A DNA stretch of 64,000 bases, taken from the NCBI RefSeq assembly GCF_002904165.1, contig NZ_CVTD020000026.1, forward strand, positions 1 through 64,000, read 5' to 3'. This document shows positions 20,242 to 28,667 of the stretch, piece by piece. Every line of letters starts with the position of its first letter. Position 1 is the first letter of the stretch. This DNA is from Herbinix hemicellulosilytica. GTDB taxonomy: Bacteria > Bacillota > Clostridia > Lachnospirales > Lachnospiraceae. Under the pieces are notes generated by a model. That model was not told the origin of the DNA, did no database searches, and saw nothing but the letters and a program-made list of their open reading frames with translations. A program made the translations under genes and the position numbers.

Positions 20242-20334
20242 TTCCGTACTCCTTCCTGTCGGCTTAATTCCTATGGATTTTTAATATTAATCATTTCACA
20301 ATTATATTTGGATAAACCGTTTGGTTTTATTCGG

Positions 20335-20380
20335 CACAACATATTGTATGATATATTATATTATACTACTATATGTATGT
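20335..20380 (-). promoter_or_regulatory. Possible pair of NrdR boxes before nrdJ
   Basis: Two partly palindromic elements, CACAACATATTGTATG (20335-20350) and TACTACTATATGTATG (20364-20379), share an ATAT core exactly 30 bp apart (20341 and 20371). One lies between the -35 and -10 of the nrdJ promoter, the other just downstream of it. NrdR boxes usually come in pairs about three helical turns apart. The match to consensus is partial, so this is an inference. Confidence 0.38.
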
Positions 20381-20383
20381 CAA
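20355..20383 (-). promoter_or_regulatory. Promoter of nrdJ
   Basis: On the minus strand a perfect TTGACA (plus 20378-20383) and TATAAT (plus 20355-20360) are separated by 17 bp, about 115 bp upstream of the nrdJ start. Confidence 0.7.
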
Positions 20384-20443
20384 TACTAATTGATTACTAT
20401 TATCATTTATTACCAAAATTAATATTTTAAAGGCAAAATAATA

Positions 20444-20485
20444 AACACTATTTTAGGAATTAAAGTTCCGTCCTTAAATAGTGTT
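20444..20485 (-). terminator. Terminator between the GntR gene and nrdJ
   Basis: AACACTATTTTAGGA (20444-20458) pairs with TCCTTAAATAGTGTT (20471-20485) with a small bulge. T-rich tracts lie on both sides. It should stop transcripts from the GntR gene before nrdJ. The remaining 210 bp up to the GntR gene hold only an 18-codon reading frame (MDQTVMAGISLEEIAKEK) that looks like gene debris. Confidence 0.65.
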
Positions 20486-20696
20486 CATTTTCTCTAATTA
20501 AATTAAATTATATATTAATTATCGGTATTTAAGTTTATCCCTGGCTAAAACTGTTTATAAACCTCATCTCTTACCCCAGATTTTTAACGCAACAGCCAAT
20601 TCTTATTTTTCTTTGGCTATCTCTTCCAAAGAAATGCCTGCCATAACCGTTTGGTCCATTTTTTATCATGCTCCAATCCGATTAAAAAACTGTCTG

Positions 20697-21416
20697 CTAC
20701 TCTTCAAAATATGCCGTTGCATCATAGGGAATATCTTCGATCCGTTTAGCCAAGTTATCCCACAAAAGCTTGTAAAGTTTGTCTGAATCTTTCATCTTCA
20801 AAGCCTGCAGATAGCTTTCGTGCTCTAAGATCATGTTTTCCCTGTCATTCTTATCTTTAATAAATTTTTGTCCGTAAATCAGCTTAAAGAAAGATAAACA
20901 GTCCCACAACGATTCAATCATGGAACATATACGGGTTAAACCGCTTATATTATAAATACTGAAATGATAATAACGGTTAAGAATATATATCTCTTTGGCC
21001 GGTACCTCGTCCTGGCGTACGGTCATCTTATACTGTTCATGAATCTTTTCCAAAAGTTCAATGTCTTTCTCAGTGACTTTATTGCAGGCATAGCTTGCTG
21101 CAACAGGTTCCAATGCTTGTCTTGCTATATAAATCTGCCTTACATCTTCCTGCGTAAGCTTAGCAAGTCTGGTTCCCACATAAGGTATAGATTCTGCCAA
21201 TCCCATCTTTTCCATGCTGCTTAAGGCTTCGCGAATAGGCATACGGCTGACTCCCAGTTTGCTGGCCAGCTCTTCGGTATTTAGCTTTTCTCCCATATGT
21301 AGTTTTCCGTCCATGATCCAATCCATCAGTTTATCAAGAACTAAATTAGGCAGCTTGTTATGTTGAATAACATCTGTATTAACATTATTCATTGTAATGC
21401 GCATATTTAAATTCAT
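20697..21416 (-). CDS. GntR family transcriptional regulator (FadR/FCD type)
   Basis: A 239-residue repressor-type protein with an N-terminal winged helix-turn-helix (about residues 22-88; LNTEELASKLGVSRMPIREA is the recognition region). A helical FCD effector domain (about 95-230) has metal or ligand-binding His candidates in YYHFSIYNISG and EHESYLQAL. FCD regulators usually sense sugar acids or other carboxylates. It stands directly downstream of the remains of a class II aldolase and a triose-phosphate-isomerase-like gene, so it probably once controlled that lost pathway. Whether it still has targets here is open. Confidence 0.85.
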   Translation of the reverse strand: MNLNMRITMNNVNTDVIQHNKLPNLVLDKLMDWIMDGKLHMGEKLNTEELASKLGVSRMPIREALSSMEKMGLAESIPYVGTRLAKLTQEDVRQIYIARQALEPVAASYACNKVTEKDIELLEKIHEQYKMTVRQDEVPAKEIYILNRYYHFSIYNISGLTRICSMIESLWDCLSFFKLIYGQKFIKDKNDRENMILEHESYLQALKMKDSDKLYKLLWDNLAKRIEDIPYDATAYFEE

Positions 21417-21470
21417 GACTATTCTACCATCCTGTACATAAATTATATAAACTTAGTATGCTTATCAAAC

Positions 21471-21597
21471 CTATAGGATTTCCACCTGAGCGGTTTCTTC
21501 AATTAATTCTGCCGTATGAAAAGTATTAAGAGTGTCCTTGTCCATAACCACAATACCATGGTAGGCAAGTATAAATCCCGGAAGCTATGGATGCTCT
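21471..21597 (-). pseudogene. Remnant of a class II aldolase (C-terminal end)
   Basis: Between an in-frame TAG (plus 21595-21597) and the natural-looking stop TAG (plus 21471-21473) the minus strand reads LPGFILAYHGIVVMDK followed by DTLNTFHTAELIEETAQVEI. The HG motif and the ELIEETAQ helix are typical of the C-terminal part of class II aldolases/decarboxylases such as L-fuculose-phosphate aldolase or OtnC. The rest, including the metal-binding HxH motif and N-terminus, is missing. A short frame with GGTGAGG at 21627 precedes it but runs in another phase. I call it a decayed gene; identification rests on about 36 residues. Confidence 0.6.
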
Positions 21598-21656
21598 TTT
21601 AATACTGCTTTCTATGCTTTTTAACATTCAATTCCTCACCTATCAATTTTATCATA

Positions 21657-21836
21657 TCATCCATGTTTTTCAAATCCCTTCGTCAAAATTCCTCTTTTCA
21701 TAATTATATCAATATTTTTTATAATCCGATAGAAACTATCTGTTTGTCATGAGCTTCTTCCAATGAACAGACCGTCTATACTCGGTTCCTTTATCAGTGC
21801 TTCAGTATTTACCATACTCAAATTTATTATTGAGGC
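21657..21836 (-). pseudogene. Remnant of a triosephosphate-isomerase-family gene
   Basis: The minus strand reads SMVNTEALIKEPSIDGLFIG then RSS, a TGA (plus 21747-21749), and in the same frame QTDSFYRIIKNIDIIMKRG up to a second TGA at 21657-21659. The first part matches the C-terminal phosphate-binding loop of TIM-family isomerases (GGSVN...IDGLxIGRSxWD). There a Trp normally follows, so TGA probably replaces TGG by one base change. About three quarters of the gene is gone, cut off where the serS promoter begins. With the aldolase remnant and the GntR gene it marks a dead sugar-phosphate operon. Confidence 0.6.
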
Positions 21837-21846
21837 TTACACCCCC

Positions 21847-21875
21847 TTGAAAAATATTATAAAAAGGTTTATAAT
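21847..21875 (+). promoter_or_regulatory. Promoter of the serS T-box transcript
   Basis: TTGAAA (21847-21852) and TATAAT (21870-21875) are exactly 17 bp apart. The start point would be near 21882, immediately before the T-box RNA. Confidence 0.75.
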
Positions 21876-21881
21876 TGGTAA

Positions 21882-22118
21882 AAATCAATATGGACATATC
21901 AGCGATGATAAAAGCTACGATTTGTGAACTTCTTCAGAGAGCCGATGGTTGGTGGGAATCGGTGAAGGACCAAATCTTTCCACTTTTGGAGCTGTTGGCG
22001 ATGAGTCAAAGGCTGGTACCCTTTACAGTACTGACGAGTGGTCGGCTCTTTTAGCCGGCAATTTGGGTGGCAACGCGGATCCTTCCGTCCCATTAAATTG
22101 GGACAGAAGGATTTTATA
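21882..22118 (+). promoter_or_regulatory. T-box riboswitch (tRNA-Ser) before serS
   Basis: The leader has the T-box sequence GGGTGGCAACGCGG at 22065-22078. An intrinsic terminator directly follows (ATCCTTC at 22079-22085 pairing with GAAGGAT at 22106-22112, then TTTTATATT). The 5' half shows stem I elements including CAGAGAGCCGATGGTTGGTG. A plausible specifier is TCC followed by A at 21979-21982, a serine codon, but I did not fold the RNA. Uncharged tRNA-Ser would pair with the T-box bulge and prevent termination. Reading frames that cross this region on either strand are accidental. Confidence 0.92.
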
Positions 22119-22213
22119 TTATATGCATAACGGCTGTTTTTGCCTGCCTGTACCTTTAAAATAATTAATTTAAATCGAGTATATGTAATTAAAAATTTGT
22201 AAGGAGGAATATT

Positions 22214-23491
22214 ATGATTGATTTAAAATTTCTCAGAGAAAATCCTGAAATTGTTAAAGAAAATATCAGAAAGAAGTTTCAGGATCATAAGCTGGAACTG
22301 GTAGATGAAGTCATCGCTCTGGATATCGAAAACCGCAAAACCAAACAGGAAGCCGACAATTTAAGATATGAACGCAATACCCTGTCAAAGCAAATAGGAG
22401 TCCTTATGGGCCAGGGCAAAAAAGATGAAGCCATGGAACTTAAGAAAAAGGTTACAGAGCAATCCGACCGTCTTAAAGAACTGGAAGAAAAAGAGGCCGA
22501 ATTAAACGAAAAAATAACCAAGATAATGATGATTATACCAAACATAATCGATCCCAGTGTTCCTATAGGTAAAGATGACAGTGAAAATGTAGAACTTCAA
22601 AAATTCGGCGACCCTGTTGTTCCCGATTTTGAAATACCCTACCATATCGATTTAATGGAAAGATTAAACGGTATAGACCTGGACAGTGCCAGAAAAGTTG
22701 CAGGAAACGGCTTCTACTACCTGATGGGAGATATCGCAAGGCTCCATTCGGCCATTATTTCCTATGCCCGTGACTTTATGATAGATAAGGGTTTCACTTA
22801 TTGTGTTCCTCCCTTTATGATAAGAAGCGAAGTTGTTACCGGTGTTATGAGCTTTGCCGAAATGGAAGCCATGATGTATAAGATAGAAGGGGAAGACTTG
22901 TACCTGATTGGTACCAGCGAACATTCCATGATTGGTAAATTTATAGATACAATTATACCTGAAGAAACTCTGCCCCAGACTCTAACCAGCTATTCGCCTT
23001 GCTTCCGTAAAGAAAAAGGAGCACACGGTCTTGAGGAAAGAGGCGTATACAGAATTCATCAGTTTGAAAAACAGGAAATGATCGTGGTATGTAAACCCGA
23101 AGACAGTATGATGTGGTTTAATAAAATGTGGCAATACACCGTAGAATTGTTCCGTTCTTTGGATATCCCGGTACGGACCATCGAATGCTGTTCCGGTGAT
23201 CTTGCTGACCTTAAGGTTAAATCTATAGACGTGGAAGCATGGTCGCCAAGACAGAAAAAATATTTTGAAGTAGGAAGCTGCTCCAATCTGGGTGATGCCC
23301 AGGCTAGAAGGCTTAAAATTCGTGTAGTCGGCGAAGGCGGCAAATATTATCCTCATACATTAAACAACACAGTAGCCGCTCCTCCCAGAATGCTTATAGC
23401 ATTTTTGGAGAACAACTTAAATGCCGACGGTTCGGTCAATATTCCCAAAGTCCTTCAGCCTTATATGGGCGGAAAGACCATTATAAAGTAA
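22214..23491 (+). CDS. serS: Serine--tRNA ligase
   Basis: A 425-residue class II aminoacyl-tRNA synthetase. It has the long N-terminal coiled-coil arm that holds tRNA-Ser (about residues 30-100), motif 2 around CFRKEKGAHGLEERGVYRIH with HQFEKQEM, and motif 3 HTLNNTVAAPPRMLIAFLEN. GSCSNLGDAQARRLKIR matches the SerRS serine-binding region. It differs from the common bacterial form, which has TAEVP and HTLNGSGLAVGR where this one has TSEHS and HTLNNTVAAPPR, so it belongs to a variant clade. AAGGAGG precedes the ATG. Regulated by the T-box upstream. Confidence 0.93.
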   Translation: MIDLKFLRENPEIVKENIRKKFQDHKLELVDEVIALDIENRKTKQEADNLRYERNTLSKQIGVLMGQGKKDEAMELKKKVTEQSDRLKELEEKEAELNEKITKIMMIIPNIIDPSVPIGKDDSENVELQKFGDPVVPDFEIPYHIDLMERLNGIDLDSARKVAGNGFYYLMGDIARLHSAIISYARDFMIDKGFTYCVPPFMIRSEVVTGVMSFAEMEAMMYKIEGEDLYLIGTSEHSMIGKFIDTIIPEETLPQTLTSYSPCFRKEKGAHGLEERGVYRIHQFEKQEMIVVCKPEDSMMWFNKMWQYTVELFRSLDIPVRTIECCSGDLADLKVKSIDVEAWSPRQKKYFEVGSCSNLGDAQARRLKIRVVGEGGKYYPHTLNNTVAAPPRMLIAFLENNLNADGSVNIPKVLQPYMGGKTIIK

Positions 23492-23580
23492 TATAAATCA
23501 TAAGATCCTTTATGAAGGTTAAACACATAACGAAATAAGGCTTTGGTTTAAAGTTTATAAAACGGCTGTAATAAAATAAT

Positions 23581-23631
23581 AACACACCGCTTTGATTTGA
23601 TAATTATATTATCAAATCAAAGCGGTGTGTT
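23581..23631. terminator. Bidirectional terminator between serS and the multicopper oxidase gene
   Basis: Perfect 24-bp arms (23581-23604 and 23608-23631) with a 3-nt loop, A-rich before and T-rich after, sit between two converging genes. It can terminate both. Confidence 0.9.
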
Positions 23632-23638
23632 TATAGAA

Positions 23639-25636
23639 TTACCTTGTTATCTTCAAAGGTCTCATCATCTCATTGTCTTCATGATCCAATAGATGACAGT
23701 GCCATACATATCCTACCCCTGAAGCAGGATCAAAGGAGAAATAATTTTCACCGGGTTGTGACAAGCCTTCAGGTACATCCTGCGGGCTAAATCTTACCCT
23801 AATTCTGGTTACCTGGCCTGGATGAACTATAACCGTATCCTTCCAGCCTCTTTCGTTTTCAGCAGGCGGAATCGGTTCTCCTATTAAGAACGGCTCTACG
23901 GGTATTGCTACGGGAGGTTTTTTAAGAGGCAACGGCCCGTTTATCCTGCTCCATTCTCCTTCATAGGCATTTACATTAAAATTATGCCGGCCGATGATCT
24001 GGAACTGGATCAGATGTAAATGAATTGGATGGGAGCCAGCGGTCAGACTTACAATATACCAGTCCTCAGTGGCACCCACTATGGGAGTTTCTGTAACGTT
24101 ATCCGTCCACAACTGTCCGTTAAGAAGCATCATGGTTGGTATACCGCCGGATGCCGCAATATCATTTACAGTTAAAATCCGTCTTGGCACATCGGCATAC
24201 AAAGTCGGAATATAATTTAAAACTTTCGGAAGTTCCTTGGGCTTAACGGGTTTAGCCGCATCTAATGGAACCGTAAATTGCATTATTTGACCGACCGTTT
24301 CAGGATCAGGCGGAGCACCAAAAGGATACGGAGCCGGTGCATTATTTAAAAGAACTATTTTCGTACCCGGCTCAATACCCGAAAAGTCCACTACAATATC
24401 AGCTCTTTCACCAGGTGCAATCAAAAGTGATTGCAATTCTGCGGGATACTTTAGCAATCCTCCGTCACTGCCAATCTGAGTAAATTTCATACCGTTTGAA
24501 AAACTGAGATTATAGAATCTTGAGTTTGAACCGTTAAGTATTCTGAAACGATACTGGCGTCTTTCCACATCCAAGTTAGGCCATGCCTTACCGTTTACCA
24601 CAATAACATCTCCGAAAAAGCCCGGAGACCAATAAGGATTTTCTTCGGGAGTAGTTCCCTCATTTATAAACAGCAAAGAACCGTCAGTATTAAACATCTT
24701 ATCCTGTATAATCAAAGGAATCTCATAATCTCCTGAGGGTAAATCCAATCTTTGCTCGGAAAATTTCTTTTTAGATACCTTTTCATCCCTAAGAAGATAA
24801 AAACCGGCCAGACCGGCATATACATTTAGCCTTGTCATACCTAACGTATGATCATGATACCACAAGGTTGCCGGCTCCTGAGTGTTAGGGTAGGTATAAG
24901 TATCACTTACAAAAGCCGGTCCGTGTTTTCCATCATGAGTAAACCAGGCTTCAGGATGGCCATCGCTGTCTGACTGCACCTCGACGCCGTGTAGATGTGT
25001 TACCGTCGGTACAGGCCACTGGGCATTCTTAAATCCCGGCGGGAAAGACGGCCACGGTTTCGGCGGGTCCATGGGCATACCGTTAGGATTTGCCCAATGC
25101 AGAGTAGGATCTACCGCCAAAAAATGAGGTTCCTTAATCTTGTTTTTCCATTTTACCACGACCGGTATGCCCCGTTTTGCCTCAAAGGTACTTCCCGGTG
25201 AACTGACATGATAAATCAGTTTATTCGTTTTAGGATCATGAACAAATCCACCGTAACCGTATACCTTGGTCTTTGGGAATCCGGGCGGCAATATCTGCTG
25301 CATTGTCTCGCATATATCAATCTTGTAATGGTGCTGTATCTGAATGTGGTGCTCACCATTTTTCTTTATTTTTTCCTTAACCGTTTGAGGGAAAAAAGTA
25401 AGAGGTTTTTCCAATTTATTTACATACTTTGGTATTGCAAGAGGATCCAGTTTTTCAACCCGAACAACCGGCGTTTCCTTTGGCTCTTTGCTTTTTTTAA
25501 TTTTCCCGAACTTTTTTAATTTTTTTAATTCTTTAGATTCTTTTATGGTAAGATTCTTCCTTCTTTTCTTTGATAGATTCTTTTTTAATTTTCTTCTGCC
25601 TCTATGTGATCTTTTGCCACTATTTGATAAAGCCAT
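23639..25636 (-). CDS. Multicopper oxidase (CotA-like laccase)
   Basis: The 665-residue protein has three cupredoxin domains and all four copper-binding motifs: VTHLHGVEV, WYHDHTLGMTRL, HPIHLHLIQF and VWHCHLLDHEDNEMM. The last contains the Cys and Met ligands of the type 1 copper. The GGLL/ERADIVVDF region and the layout match CotA of Bacillus spore coat and bilirubin oxidases. A Lys/Arg-rich N-terminal extension of about 80 residues has no signal peptide, which fits a spore-coat or intracellular protein. Such enzymes oxidise phenols or bilirubin with O2, surprising in an anaerobe. RBS AGAAGG. Stand-alone gene. Confidence 0.9.
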   Translation of the reverse strand: MALSNSGKRSHRGRRKLKKNLSKKRRKNLTIKESKELKKLKKFGKIKKSKEPKETPVVRVEKLDPLAIPKYVNKLEKPLTFFPQTVKEKIKKNGEHHIQIQHHYKIDICETMQQILPPGFPKTKVYGYGGFVHDPKTNKLIYHVSSPGSTFEAKRGIPVVVKWKNKIKEPHFLAVDPTLHWANPNGMPMDPPKPWPSFPPGFKNAQWPVPTVTHLHGVEVQSDSDGHPEAWFTHDGKHGPAFVSDTYTYPNTQEPATLWYHDHTLGMTRLNVYAGLAGFYLLRDEKVSKKKFSEQRLDLPSGDYEIPLIIQDKMFNTDGSLLFINEGTTPEENPYWSPGFFGDVIVVNGKAWPNLDVERRQYRFRILNGSNSRFYNLSFSNGMKFTQIGSDGGLLKYPAELQSLLIAPGERADIVVDFSGIEPGTKIVLLNNAPAPYPFGAPPDPETVGQIMQFTVPLDAAKPVKPKELPKVLNYIPTLYADVPRRILTVNDIAASGGIPTMMLLNGQLWTDNVTETPIVGATEDWYIVSLTAGSHPIHLHLIQFQIIGRHNFNVNAYEGEWSRINGPLPLKKPPVAIPVEPFLIGEPIPPAENERGWKDTVIVHPGQVTRIRVRFSPQDVPEGLSQPGENYFSFDPASGVGYVWHCHLLDHEDNEMMRPLKITR

Positions 25637-25797
25637 AAAAAGCCTTCTTTCCGAATGTTCTTAAAATATATTATGAAACATTCGTCAAGAAGGTTCTTAT
25701 TTCGACCGTATTCAAATATTATATTATCACCAATTTTAATATAACATTAAATTCTGTAAGTTCCAAAATGTATATTTAAAGAGATCAGTAAAATCTT

Positions 25798-25947
25798 TTA
25801 TAAATTCACATAAGTAGGCTCATGCCCTATGGCAGGAAGCACTTTCCTTGTAAGATCTGCCGTTTTAAAACGGATCCTTGATGTATTGATGCAAGAATAA
25901 CAGACAAAATAAGTTTCAGGTCTGCCCTGATATACTGTATAGCTCAT
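25798..25947 (-). CDS. Small CxxC protein of 49 residues
   Basis: The minus strand holds a short frame starting MSYTVYQGRPETYFVCYSC and ending GHEPTYVNL. It is preceded by GAAGGGA at a workable spacing. A CYSC pair could bind a metal or be redox active, but there is only one pair. I do not recognise a family; similarity to the N-terminus of a larger zinc-ribbon protein, left as a fragment, is possible. The 160 bp between it and the oxidase gene contain only AT-rich sequence and presumably the promoter of that gene. Confidence 0.45.
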   Translation of the reverse strand: MSYTVYQGRPETYFVCYSCINTSRIRFKTADLTRKVLPAIGHEPTYVNL

Positions 25948-26038
25948 ATTTTCCCTTCAATCCTGTATTACTGTTCAGTCATTATAAGTATATATGTACA
26001 AATCATCTTTAATTTCCTGTATTATAATTCTAATGCTA

Positions 26039-26437
26039 TTATACATTAACCTCTAATTCTTCATTAACCATCGAAATTAGCTTTTCCTTCAAATCCATTA
26101 CTATTTCCAGTTTTGTTTCTTCAATTATTTGTCTTACTTTATCATTGTTTTCTTTAGCTTGTTCCAAAAACACTTTCCAGTTTGCCGGTATAGTATCAAA
26201 TCTTAGCAAAAAGTCGGCAAACAAATTTATATCCTTGTATCTGCTTAAATCTTTTCCTTCCAATTGCTTTGTATCCGTAATGAATAAAGCCTTGAATAAC
26301 TCATATAAATTGGCTTTAATCCGCTCAAGTTCAGCTTCATCCTTTCGGCCTTCAGCCTTATAAGCCTCAACGGTACGTTTATATCCTTCAATCTTTTCAT
26401 TTAGGAATGAAAGATATTTTTCCTTAACTTTATTCAT
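26039..26437 (-). CDS. Conserved-looking helical protein of unknown function
   Basis: A 132-residue, highly charged, almost wholly helical protein (Lys, Glu, Ala, Leu rich) beginning MNKVKEKYLSFLNEKIEGYK. Its central segment DTIPANWKVFLEQAKENND interrupts two likely coiled-coil regions. There is no signal peptide, membrane segment or Cys pair. An AGGGAGA-type RBS sits before the ATG. I do not recognise the family. Cytoplasmic. Confidence 0.7.
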   Translation of the reverse strand: MNKVKEKYLSFLNEKIEGYKRTVEAYKAEGRKDEAELERIKANLYELFKALFITDTKQLEGKDLSRYKDINLFADFLLRFDTIPANWKVFLEQAKENNDKVRQIIEETKLEIVMDLKEKLISMVNEELEVNV

Positions 26438-26875
26438 CGATCTCCCTCTTCTATTATTATATATTGAAATTTTTAAACACTGGCAGTCGTAAGTGACAAT
26501 ATATCAAAAAGCAGCTTTTATAAAAAACTATTTTAAGTGAAAATATTTGTAACGGCAGAATTTGAATTAGATATAAACAGAATAAAATAAACGGTAATTT
26601 AAAATTATTATAGCTGATATTACTAACGGTGACAATGTAATAAAATATAATTCTTATATTAAGATATGACAACTTCAAATATAAAATGAAGTTTCATAAT
26701 ATTCTGACGATCTATACAGAAATGAAAATAATTATAAATTATTAATATAAGCAGCATGTATTTGCGACAGCATCTTTAAATAAGCCAAAGAAAAGCCATA
26801 AACGGCTAACCGGGCTATAAACCATGAAAATGAACTTATAACTAAGGATAATATGACTGCATATACAAAAAAAAT
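26438..26875. other. AT-rich intergenic region
   Basis: About 440 bp without a supported gene. A 73-codon frame on the minus strand (26457-26678) is low-complexity Ile/Leu/Phe/Tyr-rich and has no RBS. I see nothing else except possible promoter sequence for the gene at 26437. Confidence 0.5.
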
Positions 26876-26900
26876 TCCAACGTTATTATAAACGTCGGAA
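26876..26900 (-). terminator. Terminator of tRNA-Leu(AAG)
   Basis: On the minus strand TTCCGACGTT pairs with AACGTTGGAA and a run of eight T follows. It lies 15 bp beyond the tRNA 3' end. Confidence 0.8.
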
Positions 26901-26914
26901 CCCTTAATAACTGA

Positions 26915-26999
26915 TGCAGTCGAGGGGACTTGAACCCCTACCCAGAAAACCCGGACTAGATCCTTAGTCTAGCGCGTATGCCAATTCCGCCACGACTGC
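26915..26999 (-). tRNA. tRNA-Leu (anticodon AAG)
   Basis: An 85-nt class II tRNA. The acceptor arms GCAGTCG and CGACTGC pair, the D-arm carries TGGCGGAATTGGCATACGCG, the anticodon loop is CTAAGGA between CTAGA and TCTAG, the variable arm is long and the T-arm has GGTTCAAGTCC. CCA is not encoded. The anticodon loop gives AAG, which reads CUU Leu codons (and others if A34 is modified). Confidence 0.92.
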
Positions 27000-27194
27000 C
27001 TATATTTTTTACGCTAATTTTTCTAGCGAACGAATTATATTATAACAATATTTAATCTAAAAAGCAATACTAAACTTAAAAGAAATTGATAGAAATTGAA
27101 TGAAAAATTCTTACAATTTTAAATTTTTGCCTGATTTAATCAAAAGGTGACCAGTTAAAACTACTTCGTATATCCAAGTTTTATTAATAAACAG

Positions 27195-27230
27195 ACCGGT
27201 ACCATTCAAAGTTACCGGCCTTTTGTCGTT
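27195..27230 (-). terminator. Possible terminator of the lipoprotein gene
   Basis: CCGGTA (27196-27201) pairs with TACCGG (27213-27218). T-rich sequence lies on both sides, stronger on the plus strand. It is 50-80 bp downstream of the lipoprotein stop. Confidence 0.4.
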
Positions 27231-27279
27231 TTTTAAATGGATGTTATACGGTGTAGAAATAATTATAATTATCCTCTTT

Positions 27280-28356
27280 TTACTTATTATAAACAATAGT
27301 TTTATTCCTTAATGTTTTGTTTGCCATATCAACGTAACAAATGCTTTCCTGATCAGTATTAATTATTTTCAGTAGCAGAAATCCGTCTTCACTACCTAAG
27401 GAAAGCCGGGCTTCCGGTTCCTCATACAATAAATACAACTCCCCATTATCATAAAGATAAGCCCTATATTTTGATGAATCTTCCGATATCCACGCGATGT
27501 AATCATCAGCTCGTACCGCATATAGTATATTTGAACTTCCAACTTTAATACATTCTTCCAAATCGTTTGTATAAATATTTGCAGATTCAATATAGAAACA
27601 CCCGTCATCCTCATTTTTTAAGGCATAAGTTATCATTCCGTTATAAACTGACGGAATAACAAACGATTTTGCCATTTTTAAGTCATCTAAACTGAATTTA
27701 AATGACTTATTAGTGTCAAGGTCAATAACATGAATGTTTTTATCATCATTGCTGATAAATTCATATAAGACCAAATATTTATCAAAAATATGCATCTGAT
27801 CAATCTCAGAATATTCTTTAATGCTCCATATTTTACCATTCTCTAAATCATACTCATAAATTAAACTTGTTACGGCCTCATTCATCTTAATATAATTCCA
27901 AAACAGCCTTCCTTTATATTCACATATGTGATATATTCTTCCGTATCCTGATTCCCCTTCGTATTCATACACTGTCTGCCAGGTTCCGGTATCCATATTA
28001 AAACGCATAATGCATAATTGCCGGCTTGATATGCCTTGACTTAAACCATCTATTTTAGCTGCTTCGGCATATACTTCATTTCCGTTAAAGCAGTAAATGC
28101 CAATTTCGTATTCAGGATCGGGTAAAGTGTAATCTTTGAAATTTTTATATTCTGAAACAGATTCTTCAGTAAAATAATCGCTAACCGGTTGAATCTGTCC
28201 GGAAAAATGTTTTGACAAATCCAAATCAACCTTGTTGCTGTCGGTATTTGCCAACTTTTTGAATGAACCCGAGCATGATACTATAAGTATACATATGAAG
28301 AATATGCTTAATACAGAAGATAATCTGGTGTTAAAAATTTTTTTATTTTTCTTCAT
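27280..28356 (-). CDS. Predicted lipoprotein, beta-propeller-like
   Basis: The 358-residue protein has a lipoprotein signal: basic start, hydrophobic stretch, then the lipobox ILIVSC, so Cys28 would be lipidated and the protein held on the outer face of the membrane. The rest consists of repeated beta-strand units with aromatic and Asp/Gly turns (for example GRIYHICEYKGRLFWNYIK, DKYLVLYEFISNDDKNIHVI). These look like propeller blades of a DUF5050- or WD-like protein. No family is recognised with confidence. Monocistronic. Confidence 0.7.
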   Translation of the reverse strand: MKKNKKIFNTRLSSVLSIFFICILIVSCSGSFKKLANTDSNKVDLDLSKHFSGQIQPVSDYFTEESVSEYKNFKDYTLPDPEYEIGIYCFNGNEVYAEAAKIDGLSQGISSRQLCIMRFNMDTGTWQTVYEYEGESGYGRIYHICEYKGRLFWNYIKMNEAVTSLIYEYDLENGKIWSIKEYSEIDQMHIFDKYLVLYEFISNDDKNIHVIDLDTNKSFKFSLDDLKMAKSFVIPSVYNGMITYALKNEDDGCFYIESANIYTNDLEECIKVGSSNILYAVRADDYIAWISEDSSKYRAYLYDNGELYLLYEEPEARLSLGSEDGFLLLKIINTDQESICYVDMANKTLRNKTIVYNK

Positions 28357-28667
28357 AAAACATATCTCCTTTAACTTTTGATAAATCTATTTATATAGAC
28401 AAGCAAACAATAAATTTGCAACATCTGTTTACAACATTTTTTAAATATCTGTTTAAATTTTTCTATTACTAAAATATTGGTATCATTTTTCTCTCCGTGC
28501 ATATAATATACTAAAGTTATTTATTAATTATATTTCAATAATCTGTCAGACGCAAACATAATTTGCTAATGAATGTTTATAATTACAGGTATCAATCTGA
28601 AAATATATATTTATACCGCCTGATTTTTATTAGGTTAATAATATATTTAAAATTTACATTTTAAGGA
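28357..28667. other. AT-rich divergent intergenic region
   Basis: About 310 bp between the lipoprotein gene (minus) and the asnA promoter (plus). It is more than 75 percent A+T and should hold the lipoprotein promoter. I see no gene or clear operator. Confidence 0.5.

Noticed and set aside
20242-20440. Cobalamin riboswitch before nrdJ
   Set aside because: The region is short and AT-rich, and no B12-box (AGYCMGgAgaCCkGCc-like) is present on either strand.
21899-22164. Overlapping open frames on both strands upstream of serS
   Set aside because: The stretch is a T-box RNA with terminator; the frames have no RBS and follow the RNA structure.
26457-26678. 73-codon minus-strand frame
   Set aside because: Low-complexity Ile/Leu/Tyr composition of AT-rich DNA and no RBS.
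27111-27279. Open frame downstream of the lipoprotein gene
   Set aside because: It overlaps the end of the lipoprotein gene and its terminator hairpin, with no RBS.
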